Assembly: GCF_000786695.1 (NCBI RefSeq)
Contig: NZ_CP009962.1
Location: 4,774,001-4,838,000 of the forward strand
Length of the DNA stretch: 64,000 bases
Source: Collimonas arenae
GTDB lineage: Bacteria; Pseudomonadota; Gammaproteobacteria; Burkholderiales; Burkholderiaceae_D
Direction: 5' to 3'
In this document: one piece after another, positions 34,332 to 43,195 of the stretch
How the letters are laid out: each line of letters begins with the position of its first letter
Numbering within the stretch: the first letter of the stretch is position 1
Notes under the pieces: generated by a model
What the model saw: only the letters and a program-made list of their open reading frames with translations
What the model was told of the DNA's origin: nothing
Database searches by the model: none
Made by a program: the position numbers and the translations under genes

Positions 34332-35252
34332 ATGTTCGCAAAAATCCACTCAGTAGCGCAGCAGGTCAGTCAGATCGTCGTCGGCAAGGACCATCAGATC
34401 CGCCAGGCATTGGTATGTCTGCTGGCTGGCGGACATTTATTGATCGAGGACGTGCCAGGCGTCGGCAAGACCACGCTGGCGCATGCGCTGGCGATTTCCC
34501 TGGGCTTGCGCTTCAATCGCCTGCAATTTACCAGCGATCTGCTGCCGGCGGATGTAGTCGGAATTTCCGTTTTCGACCGTGAAAAAAGCGGCTTTGTGTT
34601 TCATCCGGGGCCGGTATTCACTCAGGTGCTACTAGCCGACGAAATCAACCGGGCCACACCTAAAACCCAATCGGCATTGCTGGAGGCGATGGAAGAGCGC
34701 CAGGTCACCGCGGAAGGCGTAACACGCGACTTGCCGGAACCGTTCTTCGTCATCGCCACCCAGAACCCGGCGCACCAGGTCGGCACTTTCGCGTTGCCGG
34801 AATCGCAACTGGATCGCTTCCTGATGTGTCTGTCGCTAGGCTATCCGGATGCCGCCGCCGAACGGGCGCTACTCATGGGTGAAGACCGCCGCACCTTGCT
34901 CAAAGCGATTGTCCCGGTGATGCAAGCCGCTGAGCTGATCGAAGCCAGGCAGGCGCTGAAACTGATCCATACGTCCAGTGCACTGATCGATTATGTCCAG
35001 GCACTGGCTCATGCCTCGCGCCAGACTGGCCTGTTTGCCGAAGGCATGAGCCCGCGCGCCGCCATCGCGCTGTTGCAGGCGGCTCGTGCCTGGGCCGCGA
35101 TGGAGGGACGCAATCACGTCATTCCAGAAGATGTCCAGGCCGTGCTGGTGCCGGTGACTGCGCATCGCCTGCGTCCGCTCAAAGCCCATACCGGCAGTGC
35201 CTTGGGCGTGCGCGACCTGGTATTGCAACTGATGAAGTCGGTTGCGGTTTAA
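34332..35252 (+). CDS. MoxR-family AAA+ ATPase
   Basis: 306 residues from ATG 34332 (MFAKIHSVAQQVSQIVVGKD), the usual start of the family. Walker A is EDVPGVGKTTLAHAL and Walker B is VLLADEINRATPKTQSALLE. Sensor/arginine motifs follow, with a lid domain at the C-terminus. MoxR proteins act as chaperone-like ATPases for partner complexes, and here the partners are probably the DUF58 and transglutaminase proteins encoded directly downstream. A longer frame from TTG 34287 is possible. A short ATG frame with a good ribosome binding site overlaps this start (see findings). Confidence 0.92.
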   Translation: MFAKIHSVAQQVSQIVVGKDHQIRQALVCLLAGGHLLIEDVPGVGKTTLAHALAISLGLRFNRLQFTSDLLPADVVGISVFDREKSGFVFHPGPVFTQVLLADEINRATPKTQSALLEAMEERQVTAEGVTRDLPEPFFVIATQNPAHQVGTFALPESQLDRFLMCLSLGYPDAAAERALLMGEDRRTLLKAIVPVMQAAELIEARQALKLIHTSSALIDYVQALAHASRQTGLFAEGMSPRAAIALLQAARAWAAMEGRNHVIPEDVQAVLVPVTAHRLRPLKAHTGSALGVRDLVLQLMKSVAV

Positions 35253-35273
35253 CAGCAGAGCGCTCGCGTTGCC

Positions 35274-36275
35274 ATGCTGACGTCCCTGCGCAAGCAATTC
35301 CGCCACTGGCTGGACCAGTCCTTGTTCCAGCTGCGCGATGCCGAACCGGGCGAAGTGCTGCTCACCCAGCGCCGCGTATTCATCGTACCAAGCCGGCCGG
35401 GCCTGGCTTTTGCCTTCATGCTGGTGCTGCTGTTTTTGTGCTCCATCAACTACAACCTGAGTCTCGGCTTTGGCCTGACCTTCCTGCTGGCGGCATGCGC
35501 AGTCATCGACATGCATCTGACCTTCCGCAACCTGGCCTATCTGCAACTGGCGGCAGGAAAGGCTGCAGCTGTTTTTGCGGGCGAAGATGCGCTGTTCGAA
35601 CTCCATCTTAGCAATCGCCGCAAGCATGCGCGCTACGCCATCTGGCTCGGCTTCATCGGCCGTGGCTTGCCGGCCATCGAACGGCCGATGGATGTGCCGG
35701 CGCATGGCGTCAGCCATCTGACGCTGGCGGTGACCACCAGCCATCGCGGCTGGCAGCCGGCACCAAGAATACGTTTGCAAACCCGTTTTCCGCTTGGCCT
35801 GCTGCGCGCCTGGAGTTACTGGCAGCCGGACAGCAAGGCGCTGGTTTACCCGCAGCCTGAAGCGTCGATATCGACACCACCGTTGCCGCTGGCGCCAATC
35901 GAGAAAAGCGATGGCAATGGCGTCGCCGGCCACCAGGATTTTGCCGGCATCCGCTCTTACCAGAGCGGCGACTCGCCCAAGCATCTGGCCTGGCGTCAGA
36001 TCGCCAGGCTGGATACCGACATCGATCCTAAGCTGATCACCAAGCAATTCGAAGGCGGTGCGGTCAGCGACTTGTCGATTGACTATGCAGCGCTGCCATA
36101 TGGGATGACGGTTGAAGATAAACTCTCGCGCATGACGCGCTGGATACTGGAAGCTGAAGCGCGCCAGCTGCCGTATGCCTTCCGCCTCGGCGATCATTTC
36201 TACGCCGCCGCGCTGGGACCGGCACACCAGCGCGCCTGCCTGCGCGCGCTGGCTTTGTATGAGGGCAGGACATGA
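35274..36275 (+). CDS. DUF58 domain membrane protein
   Basis: 333 residues. Two close membrane helices lie near residues 42-82 (LAFAFMLVLLFLCSINYNL and GFGLTFLLAACAVIDMHL). An extracytoplasmic part follows, then the DUF58 core with its signature region GIRSYQSGDSPKHLAWRQIA near residue 225. It is 21 bases downstream of the MoxR gene and overlaps the transglutaminase gene by 4 bp. The MoxR-DUF58-transglutaminase set is a widespread cluster of poorly understood function, thought to concern envelope stress or surface protein handling. Confidence 0.9.
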   Translation: MLTSLRKQFRHWLDQSLFQLRDAEPGEVLLTQRRVFIVPSRPGLAFAFMLVLLFLCSINYNLSLGFGLTFLLAACAVIDMHLTFRNLAYLQLAAGKAAAVFAGEDALFELHLSNRRKHARYAIWLGFIGRGLPAIERPMDVPAHGVSHLTLAVTTSHRGWQPAPRIRLQTRFPLGLLRAWSYWQPDSKALVYPQPEASISTPPLPLAPIEKSDGNGVAGHQDFAGIRSYQSGDSPKHLAWRQIARLDTDIDPKLITKQFEGGAVSDLSIDYAALPYGMTVEDKLSRMTRWILEAEARQLPYAFRLGDHFYAAALGPAHQRACLRALALYEGRT

Positions 36276-38419
36276 AGCCAGCGCCCACCGCCGCCACCCT
36301 GCACCAGCTCAGGACCGAGCTGGAAAGCAAGCCGCTATTCCGCATTTCCAGTACCTATATGAAGACGCTGCCGCGCGACAAGAGCGATACCCTGCTGCTG
36401 CTCGGCGCTTGCAGCATGGTGTTGCTGCCGCATTTCCTGCATTTGTCCTGGTGGATTTCGTTACTCTGTGGCGGCCTGTTGTTATGGCGTGCCTGGATCA
36501 CCTTGCGCGGCCAACGGTTGCCGCCGATGTGGCTATTGCTGCCGCTGGCGGCGCTAGTCATGGGTGCAGTCCGTCTGGATTACGGTACCTGGTTCGGGCG
36601 TGATGCAGGGGTCGCCATGCTGACGCTGCTCCTGACTTTCAAGCTCTTGGAAATGCGTGCCCGCCGCGATCTGTTCGTGACGCTGTTGCTGAGCTTCTTT
36701 CTGCTGCTCACTACCTTCTTCTATTCGCAATCGATTTTGTCGCTAATCTGGATGATCGCTACGCTGGCGCTGCTGCTGACTGCGCAGTTATCGTTCCAGT
36801 ACACCGGCGCCGTACCGCCGCTCAGACAACGGCTGCGGCTGGGGGGCGTGATACTCGCCATGGCGTTGCCGCTGACGTTGGTCCTGTTCCTGGTGTTTCC
36901 ACGGATTCAGGGACCGCTGTGGGGATTGCCCGGCGATGCCCACGGCGGCCGCACGGGCTTGTCCGACAGCATGACGCCGGGAAATATCTCGCAACTGGCT
37001 TTATCCGACGATATCGCTTTCCGCGTCAAATTTGCCGAAGCGGCGCCCGCGCCCGCTAAACGCTACTGGCGTGGCGTGGTCTTGAATGATTTCGATGGCC
37101 GCACCTGGACCCAGGGAAGGTTCAGCCGCGCTGCGATCGACACGACTGAACACATGCAGCAAGTCTCCATGCCCGCCGCGTCCAACCCAAGTGGCTTATT
37201 AGCGCACCAGCAAATCACACTGGAACCGAATGGCCAGCGCTGGCTGTTTGCGCTGGAAACGCCGCAACTGGCGCCGCTCCTCGATGGCGCCCAGACACGA
37301 CTGACAGCGGATCACCAGATTCGCGCCGAACGGATCATCAATGAACGCGTGCGATACGATGTCGTATCCAACCTCGGCCCGGTACCTGCGACAGAATTCA
37401 CGACGAATGAGCAACAGCGGTCGCTGGCGCTGCCGCCCGGCTTCAATCCCAGGACCCAGGAATTTGCCGCGAGCTTGCGCAAAAAATGGCCGGATGACGC
37501 GGCGCTGGTGAACTCGGTCCTGAACTTCTTCCACCGCGAAAATTTCAGCTACACCTTGGAACCACCTTTGCTGGGCAAGAATAGCGTTGACGACTTCCTG
37601 TTTTCCAGCCGCGCCGGTTTTTGCGAACACTATGCAAGCTCCTTCGTGGTGCTGATGCGCGCCGCCGGAATTCCGGCGCGCGTAGTGACCGGTTACCAGG
37701 GTGGTGAAATCAATCCGGTCGACGACATGATGACCGTCCGCCAATCCGATGCCCACGCCTGGGCCGAGGTCTGGCTGCCGCCGCGCGGCTGGGTCAGGGC
37801 CGATCCTACCGCGGCGGTAGCGCCGAACCGGATCGAAACCCAGCTCAGCAATGTGTTACCCCGCTCTTTCTTTGGCGGTCTGCTCGATGCAGCTCCCGGT
37901 CAGAGCAATTGGTGGTCGGCCCTGAGCGGTGGCGTCGCTCTGTTGCGCGCCAATTGGGAGGCGCTGGGCAATGGCTGGAACCAGTGGGTGCTCAATTACA
38001 CGCCGGCCAGGCAAATGGGCTTCATGCATTGGCTGGGCTTGGACGAAATGGACTGGCGCACCCTAAGCATCCTGATGCTCGCCATCATCACAGTGGCCGT
38101 CGCCAGTGTGACGCTGCCTTTGCTGCTGGCGCGCAGCAAGAGCAAGCCGCTCGATACGGTATACTCCGCGCTGTGCGCCCAGATGGCGAGGCGTGGCCTG
38201 TCGCGGAACAAGCATGAAGGTCCAACGACTTATGGTCGCCGTCTGTGCGCCAGCGATTCGCCGTTGTCGCCTGCCGCCAAAATAGCGGTACAGCGCTTTA
38301 TGGCATTGTACGAAAACCTGCAATATGGCGCCGAATCAAGCGCGGCACATGGAACTGACCACAAGCCACCGGCGCCTTTAATTGCTCAACTAAAATTACT
38401 GCTCTCTCAATGTCGATGA
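36272..38419 (+). CDS. TgpA-like membrane transglutaminase (DUF3488 plus transglutaminase core)
   Basis: 715 residues. Several N-terminal membrane helices (about residues 40-205, for example LLLTFKLLEMRARRDLF between helices) form the DUF3488 part. A periplasmic transglutaminase-like domain follows with the Cys-His-Asp triad in RAGFCEHYASSFVVLMR, DAHAWAEVW and GWVRADPTA. A further C-terminal membrane helix near residue 600 and a cytoplasmic tail complete it. This matches Pseudomonas TgpA. It overlaps the DUF58 gene by 4 bp and the next gene by 10 bp. It probably cross-links or cleaves envelope proteins; the substrate is unknown. Confidence 0.92.
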   Translation: MKPAPTAATLHQLRTELESKPLFRISSTYMKTLPRDKSDTLLLLGACSMVLLPHFLHLSWWISLLCGGLLLWRAWITLRGQRLPPMWLLLPLAALVMGAVRLDYGTWFGRDAGVAMLTLLLTFKLLEMRARRDLFVTLLLSFFLLLTTFFYSQSILSLIWMIATLALLLTAQLSFQYTGAVPPLRQRLRLGGVILAMALPLTLVLFLVFPRIQGPLWGLPGDAHGGRTGLSDSMTPGNISQLALSDDIAFRVKFAEAAPAPAKRYWRGVVLNDFDGRTWTQGRFSRAAIDTTEHMQQVSMPAASNPSGLLAHQQITLEPNGQRWLFALETPQLAPLLDGAQTRLTADHQIRAERIINERVRYDVVSNLGPVPATEFTTNEQQRSLALPPGFNPRTQEFAASLRKKWPDDAALVNSVLNFFHRENFSYTLEPPLLGKNSVDDFLFSSRAGFCEHYASSFVVLMRAAGIPARVVTGYQGGEINPVDDMMTVRQSDAHAWAEVWLPPRGWVRADPTAAVAPNRIETQLSNVLPRSFFGGLLDAAPGQSNWWSALSGGVALLRANWEALGNGWNQWVLNYTPARQMGFMHWLGLDEMDWRTLSILMLAIITVAVASVTLPLLLARSKSKPLDTVYSALCAQMARRGLSRNKHEGPTTYGRRLCASDSPLSPAAKIAVQRFMALYENLQYGAESSAAHGTDHKPPAPLIAQLKLLLSQCR

Positions 38420-39540
38420 AATCAACTCTCCGCGCCCTTACTGCCGCCCAGCTGTGCGTCTTGGCAGTGGCGGTCGCCGCCAGTCCCAACCTGTTGGCGC
38501 AGCAAAGCACCGCTGTCAAGACCACCGCAGCCAAAGCTAGCGTACGCAAGGCCATGAACAATGCCGACGACGGCGAGTTCGCCAATTTCGCCGAATGGAA
38601 AGAGGTTTCCGCCTTCATCGACCAGATGGTCGAGAAACATGGTTTCGATCGTGCTGAACTGGTCACCATGTTTAACAAGGTGCGTTACGTCGACAGCGCG
38701 ATCCAGTTGATGAAGCCGGCGCCGGCCAGCAAGCCGAAAAACTGGGCAGCCTACCGCGCACGCTTTGTCGAACCGGTGCGTATCCAGGCTGGCGTGGAGT
38801 TCTGGAATACTTATGCCGACGCCTTACGCCGCGCCGAAGCGCAATACGGCGTGCCGGCTGAAATTATCGTCGGCATTATCGGCGTAGAAACGGTGTATGG
38901 CCGCAACGTCGGCAGTTTCAGAGTGATGGATGCCATTACCACGCTAGCATTCGACTACCCGAACACACCGACACGTGAAGCGCGCATGGCTTTTTTCCGC
39001 GGCGAACTGGAAAGCACGCTGCTGTATGCCAAGGAATCGGGGATCGATCCGTTTACCCTGCTAGGTTCATATGCCGGCGCAATCGGCTGGCCGCAGTTCA
39101 TGCCGAGCAGCATCCGGCAATACGGCGTGGATTTTGATGGCAAGGGTGTGATCGATCTGCGCAATTCTCCGATCGATGCGATTGGCAGCGTAGCCCATTA
39201 TCTGGCCGAGCATGGTTGGAAAACCGGTATGCCGATCGTGTTTCCGGTAACTTTGTCGACGGACACCAGTGCGGAGAACCGCTGGCAGGCATTTATCGGC
39301 CGAGGCCTGGAAGCGAAGTATTCGGTGGATGAACTGACGGCGGCCGGCGTGGTGCCGGGCGTAGTCCTGCCGAACGACATGCGGTTCGGCCTGATCGACC
39401 TGCAGAATGGCCAAAATCCCGCCGAGTATTGGATCGGCACCGATAATTTCTACGCCATCACGCAATACAATCGCAGTTTCTTTTACGCGATGTCGGTGGT
39501 CGACCTCGGACGTGCGGTCAGAGTAGCCCGCGAGCAGTAA
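38410..39540 (+). CDS. mltB: Lytic murein transglycosylase B
   Basis: 376 residues with an N-terminal signal peptide (AQLCVLAVAVAASPNLLAQ) lacking a lipobox. The MltB/SLT_2 domain shows the catalytic glutamate in IIGVETVYGRNVGSF, then SYAGAIGWPQFMPSSIR and LPNDMRFGLIDLQNG. It cleaves the glycan strand of peptidoglycan with formation of a 1,6-anhydro end. The 10 bp overlap with the transglutaminase gene suggests it is cotranscribed with the MoxR cluster, which ties that cluster to the cell envelope. Confidence 0.93.
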   Translation: MSMKSTLRALTAAQLCVLAVAVAASPNLLAQQSTAVKTTAAKASVRKAMNNADDGEFANFAEWKEVSAFIDQMVEKHGFDRAELVTMFNKVRYVDSAIQLMKPAPASKPKNWAAYRARFVEPVRIQAGVEFWNTYADALRRAEAQYGVPAEIIVGIIGVETVYGRNVGSFRVMDAITTLAFDYPNTPTREARMAFFRGELESTLLYAKESGIDPFTLLGSYAGAIGWPQFMPSSIRQYGVDFDGKGVIDLRNSPIDAIGSVAHYLAEHGWKTGMPIVFPVTLSTDTSAENRWQAFIGRGLEAKYSVDELTAAGVVPGVVLPNDMRFGLIDLQNGQNPAEYWIGTDNFYAITQYNRSFFYAMSVVDLGRAVRVAREQ

Positions 39541-39573
39541 TAACGGACTAGCGGCGCTGACAACCGCAAGCCG

Positions 39574-40110
39574 TCAGGGATTGCTGACTGCCAGTTCGAC
39601 TTCCACGGTCTGGTCATTGGCTGTCAGCCAGATCTGCGCGTCCTGGATAGTGCATTGAAGCTGCATGTTGCGCTGAGCGAAGCGGGTCAGCGCCTCGCTG
39701 CTGGCGGCGGCGATATTGATGACAGTCAGGTTGCGCGCGCGCGCCACCTTGCTGGCAATCTGACTCCACCAGATATGGCTGGTGCTGCTATAGCTGTACA
39801 CGATCACCTGCGCTGCACGGCCGCACGCTTTGAGGATGCGTTTTTCATCCGGCTGCCCGACTTCAATCCAGAGATCGATAGCGCCGGTCAGGTCCTTGGC
39901 CCATAAATCCGGTTCTTCCGCATCCGATAAGCCTTTGCCGAATACCAGGGCGGGGGATGCGTGGAGAGCAAATGCCAGCAGGCGCACCATCATGCGCTCA
40001 TCGGTTTCCGACGGATGACGGGCCAAAGTCAACGCGTGTTCCTGATAATAATGACGGTCCATATCTGCAATTTGCAGATCGGCTTTGAAAATAGTTGCTT
40101 TAAGGGCCAT
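39574..40110 (-). CDS. yaeQ: YaeQ family protein
   Basis: 178 residues from ATG 40110 (MALKATIFKADLQIADMDRH), the usual start of the family; the longer frame upstream is non-coding. Family features include ARHPSETDERMMVRLLAFAL, DLWAKDLTGAIDLWIEVGQP and VIVYSY. YaeQ has a PD-(D/E)XK-nuclease-like fold in known structures, but no clear biochemical role. It converges on mltB with 33 bases between the stops. Confidence 0.93.
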   Translation of the reverse strand: MALKATIFKADLQIADMDRHYYQEHALTLARHPSETDERMMVRLLAFALHASPALVFGKGLSDAEEPDLWAKDLTGAIDLWIEVGQPDEKRILKACGRAAQVIVYSYSSTSHIWWSQIASKVARARNLTVINIAAASSEALTRFAQRNMQLQCTIQDAQIWLTANDQTVEVELAVSNP

Positions 40111-40297
40111 AACGCCTATTGTTATATAAAGATGAATCAAACCCGGCGTGTTGCAGTCACGGGATCGGAAGAATAACCCGATTTCCCGGTACGGAAAACA
40201 AAATGACCACCGGTACGGCTCCACTGGCAGGGCTTGATGCTGCGGCACTCGTCCCTATATTTGTTTAAATTTTTTTGCAAACGTTATTACATAATCA

Positions 40298-40894
40298 ATG
40301 AAAACTGCTTCCTCATCAGCTGATAAGGCATTCACCGACGAAGTAATCGCTCACACCAAGGTGTGGTTGGAGCGCGCTGTGATCGGGCTCAATTTGTGCC
40401 CGTTTGCCAAGGCTGTTTTTATCAAGGACCAGATCCGCTATGTCGTCAGCAATGCGCAGACACCCGAAGAACTGGTCGCGGACCTGATCCGAGAGCTGGA
40501 ATTCTTGCAGGAAGCCGATCCCGAAAAGGTCGACACCACCTTGCTGATCCATCCTGATGTCCTGCGCAACTTCCTCGACTACAACGACTTTCTGGATGTC
40601 GCCGATGCCGCAGTCGAAGAACTTGATCTGGCCGGCGAGATTCAGGTAGCCAGCTTTCATCCCGAATATCAGTTTGCCGATACCGACATCGACGACATCA
40701 GCAACTACACCAATCGCGCGCCCTACCCGACTTTACATCTGTTACGAGAAATCAGCGTGGAGCGTGCGGTCGATGCCTTCCCGGATGCATCGGAAATATT
40801 CAACAAAAATATGCAAACCCTGCATCAGCTTGGATTGGACGGCTGGCAAAAAATAATGAGGGGAGACGCAAACAAGCCTGAATCGATGCTTTGA
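40298..40894 (+). CDS. DUF1415 domain protein
   Basis: 198 residues, soluble, with no signal peptide. It has the DUF1415 pattern: VIGLNLCPFAKAVF near the N-terminus, DTTLLIHPDVLRNFLDYNDFL in the middle and a FHPEYQFAD / NRAPYPTLHLLRE region. The family is conserved in proteobacteria and has no established function. It is divergent from yaeQ with 187 bases between. I saw no ribosome binding site better than a weak one before ATG 40298. Confidence 0.88.
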   Translation: MKTASSSADKAFTDEVIAHTKVWLERAVIGLNLCPFAKAVFIKDQIRYVVSNAQTPEELVADLIRELEFLQEADPEKVDTTLLIHPDVLRNFLDYNDFLDVADAAVEELDLAGEIQVASFHPEYQFADTDIDDISNYTNRAPYPTLHLLREISVERAVDAFPDASEIFNKNMQTLHQLGLDGWQKIMRGDANKPESML

Positions 40895-41271
40895 TTATTA
40901 CTTGATGTTGCAAAAATGGTATTTTTCGCGGTTTTTTACTGAAAGTTACCAAATAGTAATAGACATCGTAACAAGAAAATTTTAAATTGAGCTTGTGCAA
41001 CTTATTTGTATATTTGGTCACTAAACAAAGGTACCTTGTTTGTTACTAACCGAACGTACAACACGCTGTGCAATGTACCAAGCTGTATCAGTAGTTCCAT
41101 GAAGAAATAAATAGGGAGTTTCTTTATGATAAAAATGTGCTCAAAATCAGTATAAAATACGGCAATTATAAAATTGCCAACAAAAACTGGGAGGTGCACT
41201 TGGTAATAGTTTTGTACATATTGCACAACCACTTCCCATATATCAACTAGGATAAACGGAAACAATTGATT
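40895..41271. other. AT-rich intergenic region
   Basis: About 377 bases without a supported gene. The minus-strand frames here (up to 123 codons, for example 41002-41373) overlap the start of the next gene and have no family resemblance. The region presumably contains the promoter of the downstream gene; I could not assign it. Confidence 0.5.
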
Positions 41272-41607
41272 ATGACTAACACTACTCCAGACGCACCAAC
41301 CAGCAACAAGCTTGATGAACAAGTGACGTATGATCCAAATCACTTGCTGGATTCGCTCATCGACAAGTTGCATTTGAAAAACGATGCGGCCCTGTCGCGC
41401 TCACTTGAGGTGGCGCCACCGGTCATCAGCAAAATCCGCCACCGTCGTTTGCCGGTTGGCGCATCGCTGTTGATTCGCATGCACGAAGTCAGCGATCTGA
41501 CGATTCGTGAACTGCGCGCCTTGATGGGTGACCGCCGGGAAAAATTCCGTATCAGCGACAAGCAATTCAAGCCAAAGAGCAAGATCGAAGCCGAAAAACT
41601 GAAGTAA
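41272..41607 (+). CDS. Small predicted DNA-binding protein (Cro/CI-like helix-turn-helix)
   Basis: 111 residues from ATG 41272; a TTG two codons upstream is also in frame. The central part DAALSRSLEVAPPVISKIRH reads as a helix-turn-helix of the lambda-repressor-like type, followed by RLPVGASLLIRMHEVSDL and a basic tail rich in Lys. The N-terminus is polar. I do not recognise a named regulator. Similar small proteins seem common in Oxalobacteraceae and Burkholderiaceae (family memory). It stands alone between AT-rich DNA and the convergent cysM gene. Confidence 0.75.
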   Translation: MTNTTPDAPTSNKLDEQVTYDPNHLLDSLIDKLHLKNDAALSRSLEVAPPVISKIRHRRLPVGASLLIRMHEVSDLTIRELRALMGDRREKFRISDKQFKPKSKIEAEKLK

Positions 41608-41650
41608 TCGGCCTCAGGCTCCCCTGTCTAAAGCGCTGTTCGCAGTTGCT

Positions 41651-42553
41651 TTAGGCAGGGAAAACGCCGGTAGATAAATAGCGGTCGCCGCGATCGCAGA
41701 CGACAAAAACAATCGTCGCGTTTTCTACTTGCTGTGAAATCCGCAACGCCACTTCGCAAGCCCCCGCTGCGGATATCCCGCAGAAAATCCCCTCTTCACT
41801 CGCCAGCCTGCGCGCCATATGCTCTGACGCCGCCTGACTGACCGTTTCCGTCTGGTCAACCTTCGAATGATCGAATATTTTTGGCAAATACGCTTCCGGC
41901 CATTTACGGATGCCAGGAATTTGCGAGCCTTCTTCCGGCTGCGCACCGATGATGCGGATCGCCGGGTTCTGTTCCTTGAGGTAGGTGGAAACACCCATGA
42001 TGGTGCCAGTGGTACCCATGGCGCTGACGAAATGGGTAATCCGTCCTTCGGTATCGCGCCAGATTTCCGGGCCGGTGGTTTCGTAATGAGCCAACGGGTT
42101 GTCAGGATTGGCAAACTGATCCAGGATCAGGCCCTCACCATCTTTCTGCATTTTTTCGGCCAGGTCGCGGGCATATTCCATGCCGCCGGTCTTTGGCGTC
42201 AAGATGATCTTGGCACCATACGCTGCCATGCTCTGACGTCGTTCTTCACTCAGATTTTCCGGCATGAGCAGCACCATCTTGTAGCCGCGCATGGCAGCCA
42301 CCATCGCCAGAGCGATGCCGGTATTACCGCTGGTGGCTTCGATCAAGGTATCGCCGGGCTTGATCTGCCCGCGCATTTCGGCATGCTTGATCATCGACAA
42401 GGCCGGCCGGTCTTTCACGGAACCGGCGGGATTATTGCCTTCCATCTTGCCCAAGATTACATTATTGCGCTGTTCGGCATCGCTGCCGGGAATGCGTTTG
42501 AGTTGTACCAGAGGGGTATTGCCGATGGTGTCTTCGATAGTCAGATAAGGCAT
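41651..42553 (-). CDS. cysM: Cysteine synthase B
   Basis: 300 residues from ATG 42553 (MPYLTIEDTIGNTPLVQLKR). The PLP lysine sits in NPAGSVKDRPALSMI and the substrate-binding loop is EATSGNTGIALAM. The CysM type is suggested by the short length and the GTTGTIMG glycine loop. It makes cysteine from O-acetylserine and sulfide or thiosulfate in the cytoplasm. An in-frame ATG 11 codons upstream (42586) is possible; neither start has a strong ribosome binding site. A hairpin at 41622-41660 overlaps the stop codon. Confidence 0.93.
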   Translation of the reverse strand: MPYLTIEDTIGNTPLVQLKRIPGSDAEQRNNVILGKMEGNNPAGSVKDRPALSMIKHAEMRGQIKPGDTLIEATSGNTGIALAMVAAMRGYKMVLLMPENLSEERRQSMAAYGAKIILTPKTGGMEYARDLAEKMQKDGEGLILDQFANPDNPLAHYETTGPEIWRDTEGRITHFVSAMGTTGTIMGVSTYLKEQNPAIRIIGAQPEEGSQIPGIRKWPEAYLPKIFDHSKVDQTETVSQAASEHMARRLASEEGIFCGISAAGACEVALRISQQVENATIVFVVCDRGDRYLSTGVFPA

Positions 42554-42678
42554 AGTGTAATCAGGCGTCTTGTGCAAAGAGCTCATTTTAATATGAGACT
42601 TTATTACGCGTATGAAAGCCTGACAAAGCGCAGCCGGCGGCGCTGGATAACAACGCATTCTGCCGGAGGAGGAGAAAG

Positions 42679-42735
42679 CCCCCGGGAGCCGCAACGAGCC
42701 TGCATAAGCAGCAATTGCGCTGTGCGGCCCGGGGG
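42679..42735 (-). terminator. Large GC-rich inverted repeat downstream of comEA
   Basis: CCCCCGGGAGCCGCA (42679-42693) pairs with TGCGGCCCGGGGG (42723-42735) with a 2-base bulge. On the minus strand it is followed by the pyrimidine stretch CTTTCTCCTCC. It could be a terminator or mRNA-stabilising hairpin after comEA; the U-tract is weak. Confidence 0.4.
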
Positions 42736-42754
42736 AATGGCCAGTCTGGCGCCG

Positions 42755-43075
42755 CTACTTGGACTTGGCCACGGCCTTTACGCCCGTCTTGGCCGGCGGC
42801 GCTGTATCGCCTTTGGCCTTGCCATTCACCAGCAAACCGGCTTGCGACAGCTTGACAGAGTTCTTCTCGCCGATGCCCTTGACACGGCTTTCAAAGTCGC
42901 CCCAGTCCTTGAAATTGCCGCCTTTGGTGCGCTCATCAAGAACCCGCTTCGCCGTGGCCGAACCTATACCTTTGACGCTCTCCAAAGCCGCCTGGTCGCC
43001 CTTGTTAACGTCAACTTGAGCAAAGCTGGCCGAGGCCATCAGCATGCAAAATACCAGCAATAGTTTTTTCAGCAT
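42755..43075 (-). CDS. ComEA-like helix-hairpin-helix protein
   Basis: 106 residues from ATG 43075, preceded by GGGAGA. It has a signal peptide (MLKKLLLVFCMLMASASFAQ), then a compact helix-hairpin-helix DNA-binding domain (VNKGDQAALESVKGIGSATA and VKGIGEKNSVKLSQAG), and a Lys/Ala/Pro tail. Secreted single-domain proteins of this type bind incoming DNA in the periplasm during natural transformation. It stands apart from other competence genes here, so a role in DNA uptake is an inference from family only. Confidence 0.88.
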   Translation of the reverse strand: MLKKLLLVFCMLMASASFAQVDVNKGDQAALESVKGIGSATAKRVLDERTKGGNFKDWGDFESRVKGIGEKNSVKLSQAGLLVNGKAKGDTAPPAKTGVKAVAKSK

Positions 43076-43115
43076 TTCGTCTATCTCCCATAAATGTGAT
43101 GTCACTGAAAAGATC

Positions 43116-43139
43116 AATCAGACGCGAAAACGTCTGATT
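43116..43139 (-). terminator. Hairpin after the heptose kinase gene
   Basis: AATCAGACG and CGTCTGATT flank a 6-base loop, followed on the minus strand by GATCTTTT. A plausible but weak terminator, about 57 bases beyond the kinase stop and just before comEA. Confidence 0.45.
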
Positions 43140-43195
43140 AATTATAGTCATGACAACACGAGAAATTGACATTTACACCATAAACGAGAATTTAC

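Noticed and set aside
34869..36227. 452-codon minus-strand frame opposite the MoxR/DUF58 genes
   Set aside because: Shadow of two well-recognised plus-strand genes; the translation is Gln/Arg/His-rich antisense type.
41002..41373. 123-codon minus-strand frame in the AT-rich gap before the helix-turn-helix gene
   Set aside because: Overlaps the start of a better supported gene; hydrophobic translation is typical of AT-rich non-coding DNA.
41622..41660. Hairpin CCCTGTCTAAAGC / GCTTTAGGCAGGG between the helix-turn-helix gene and cysM
   Set aside because: It overlaps the cysM stop and has no T-run on either strand, so I do not call it a terminator, though it may stabilise either mRNA.
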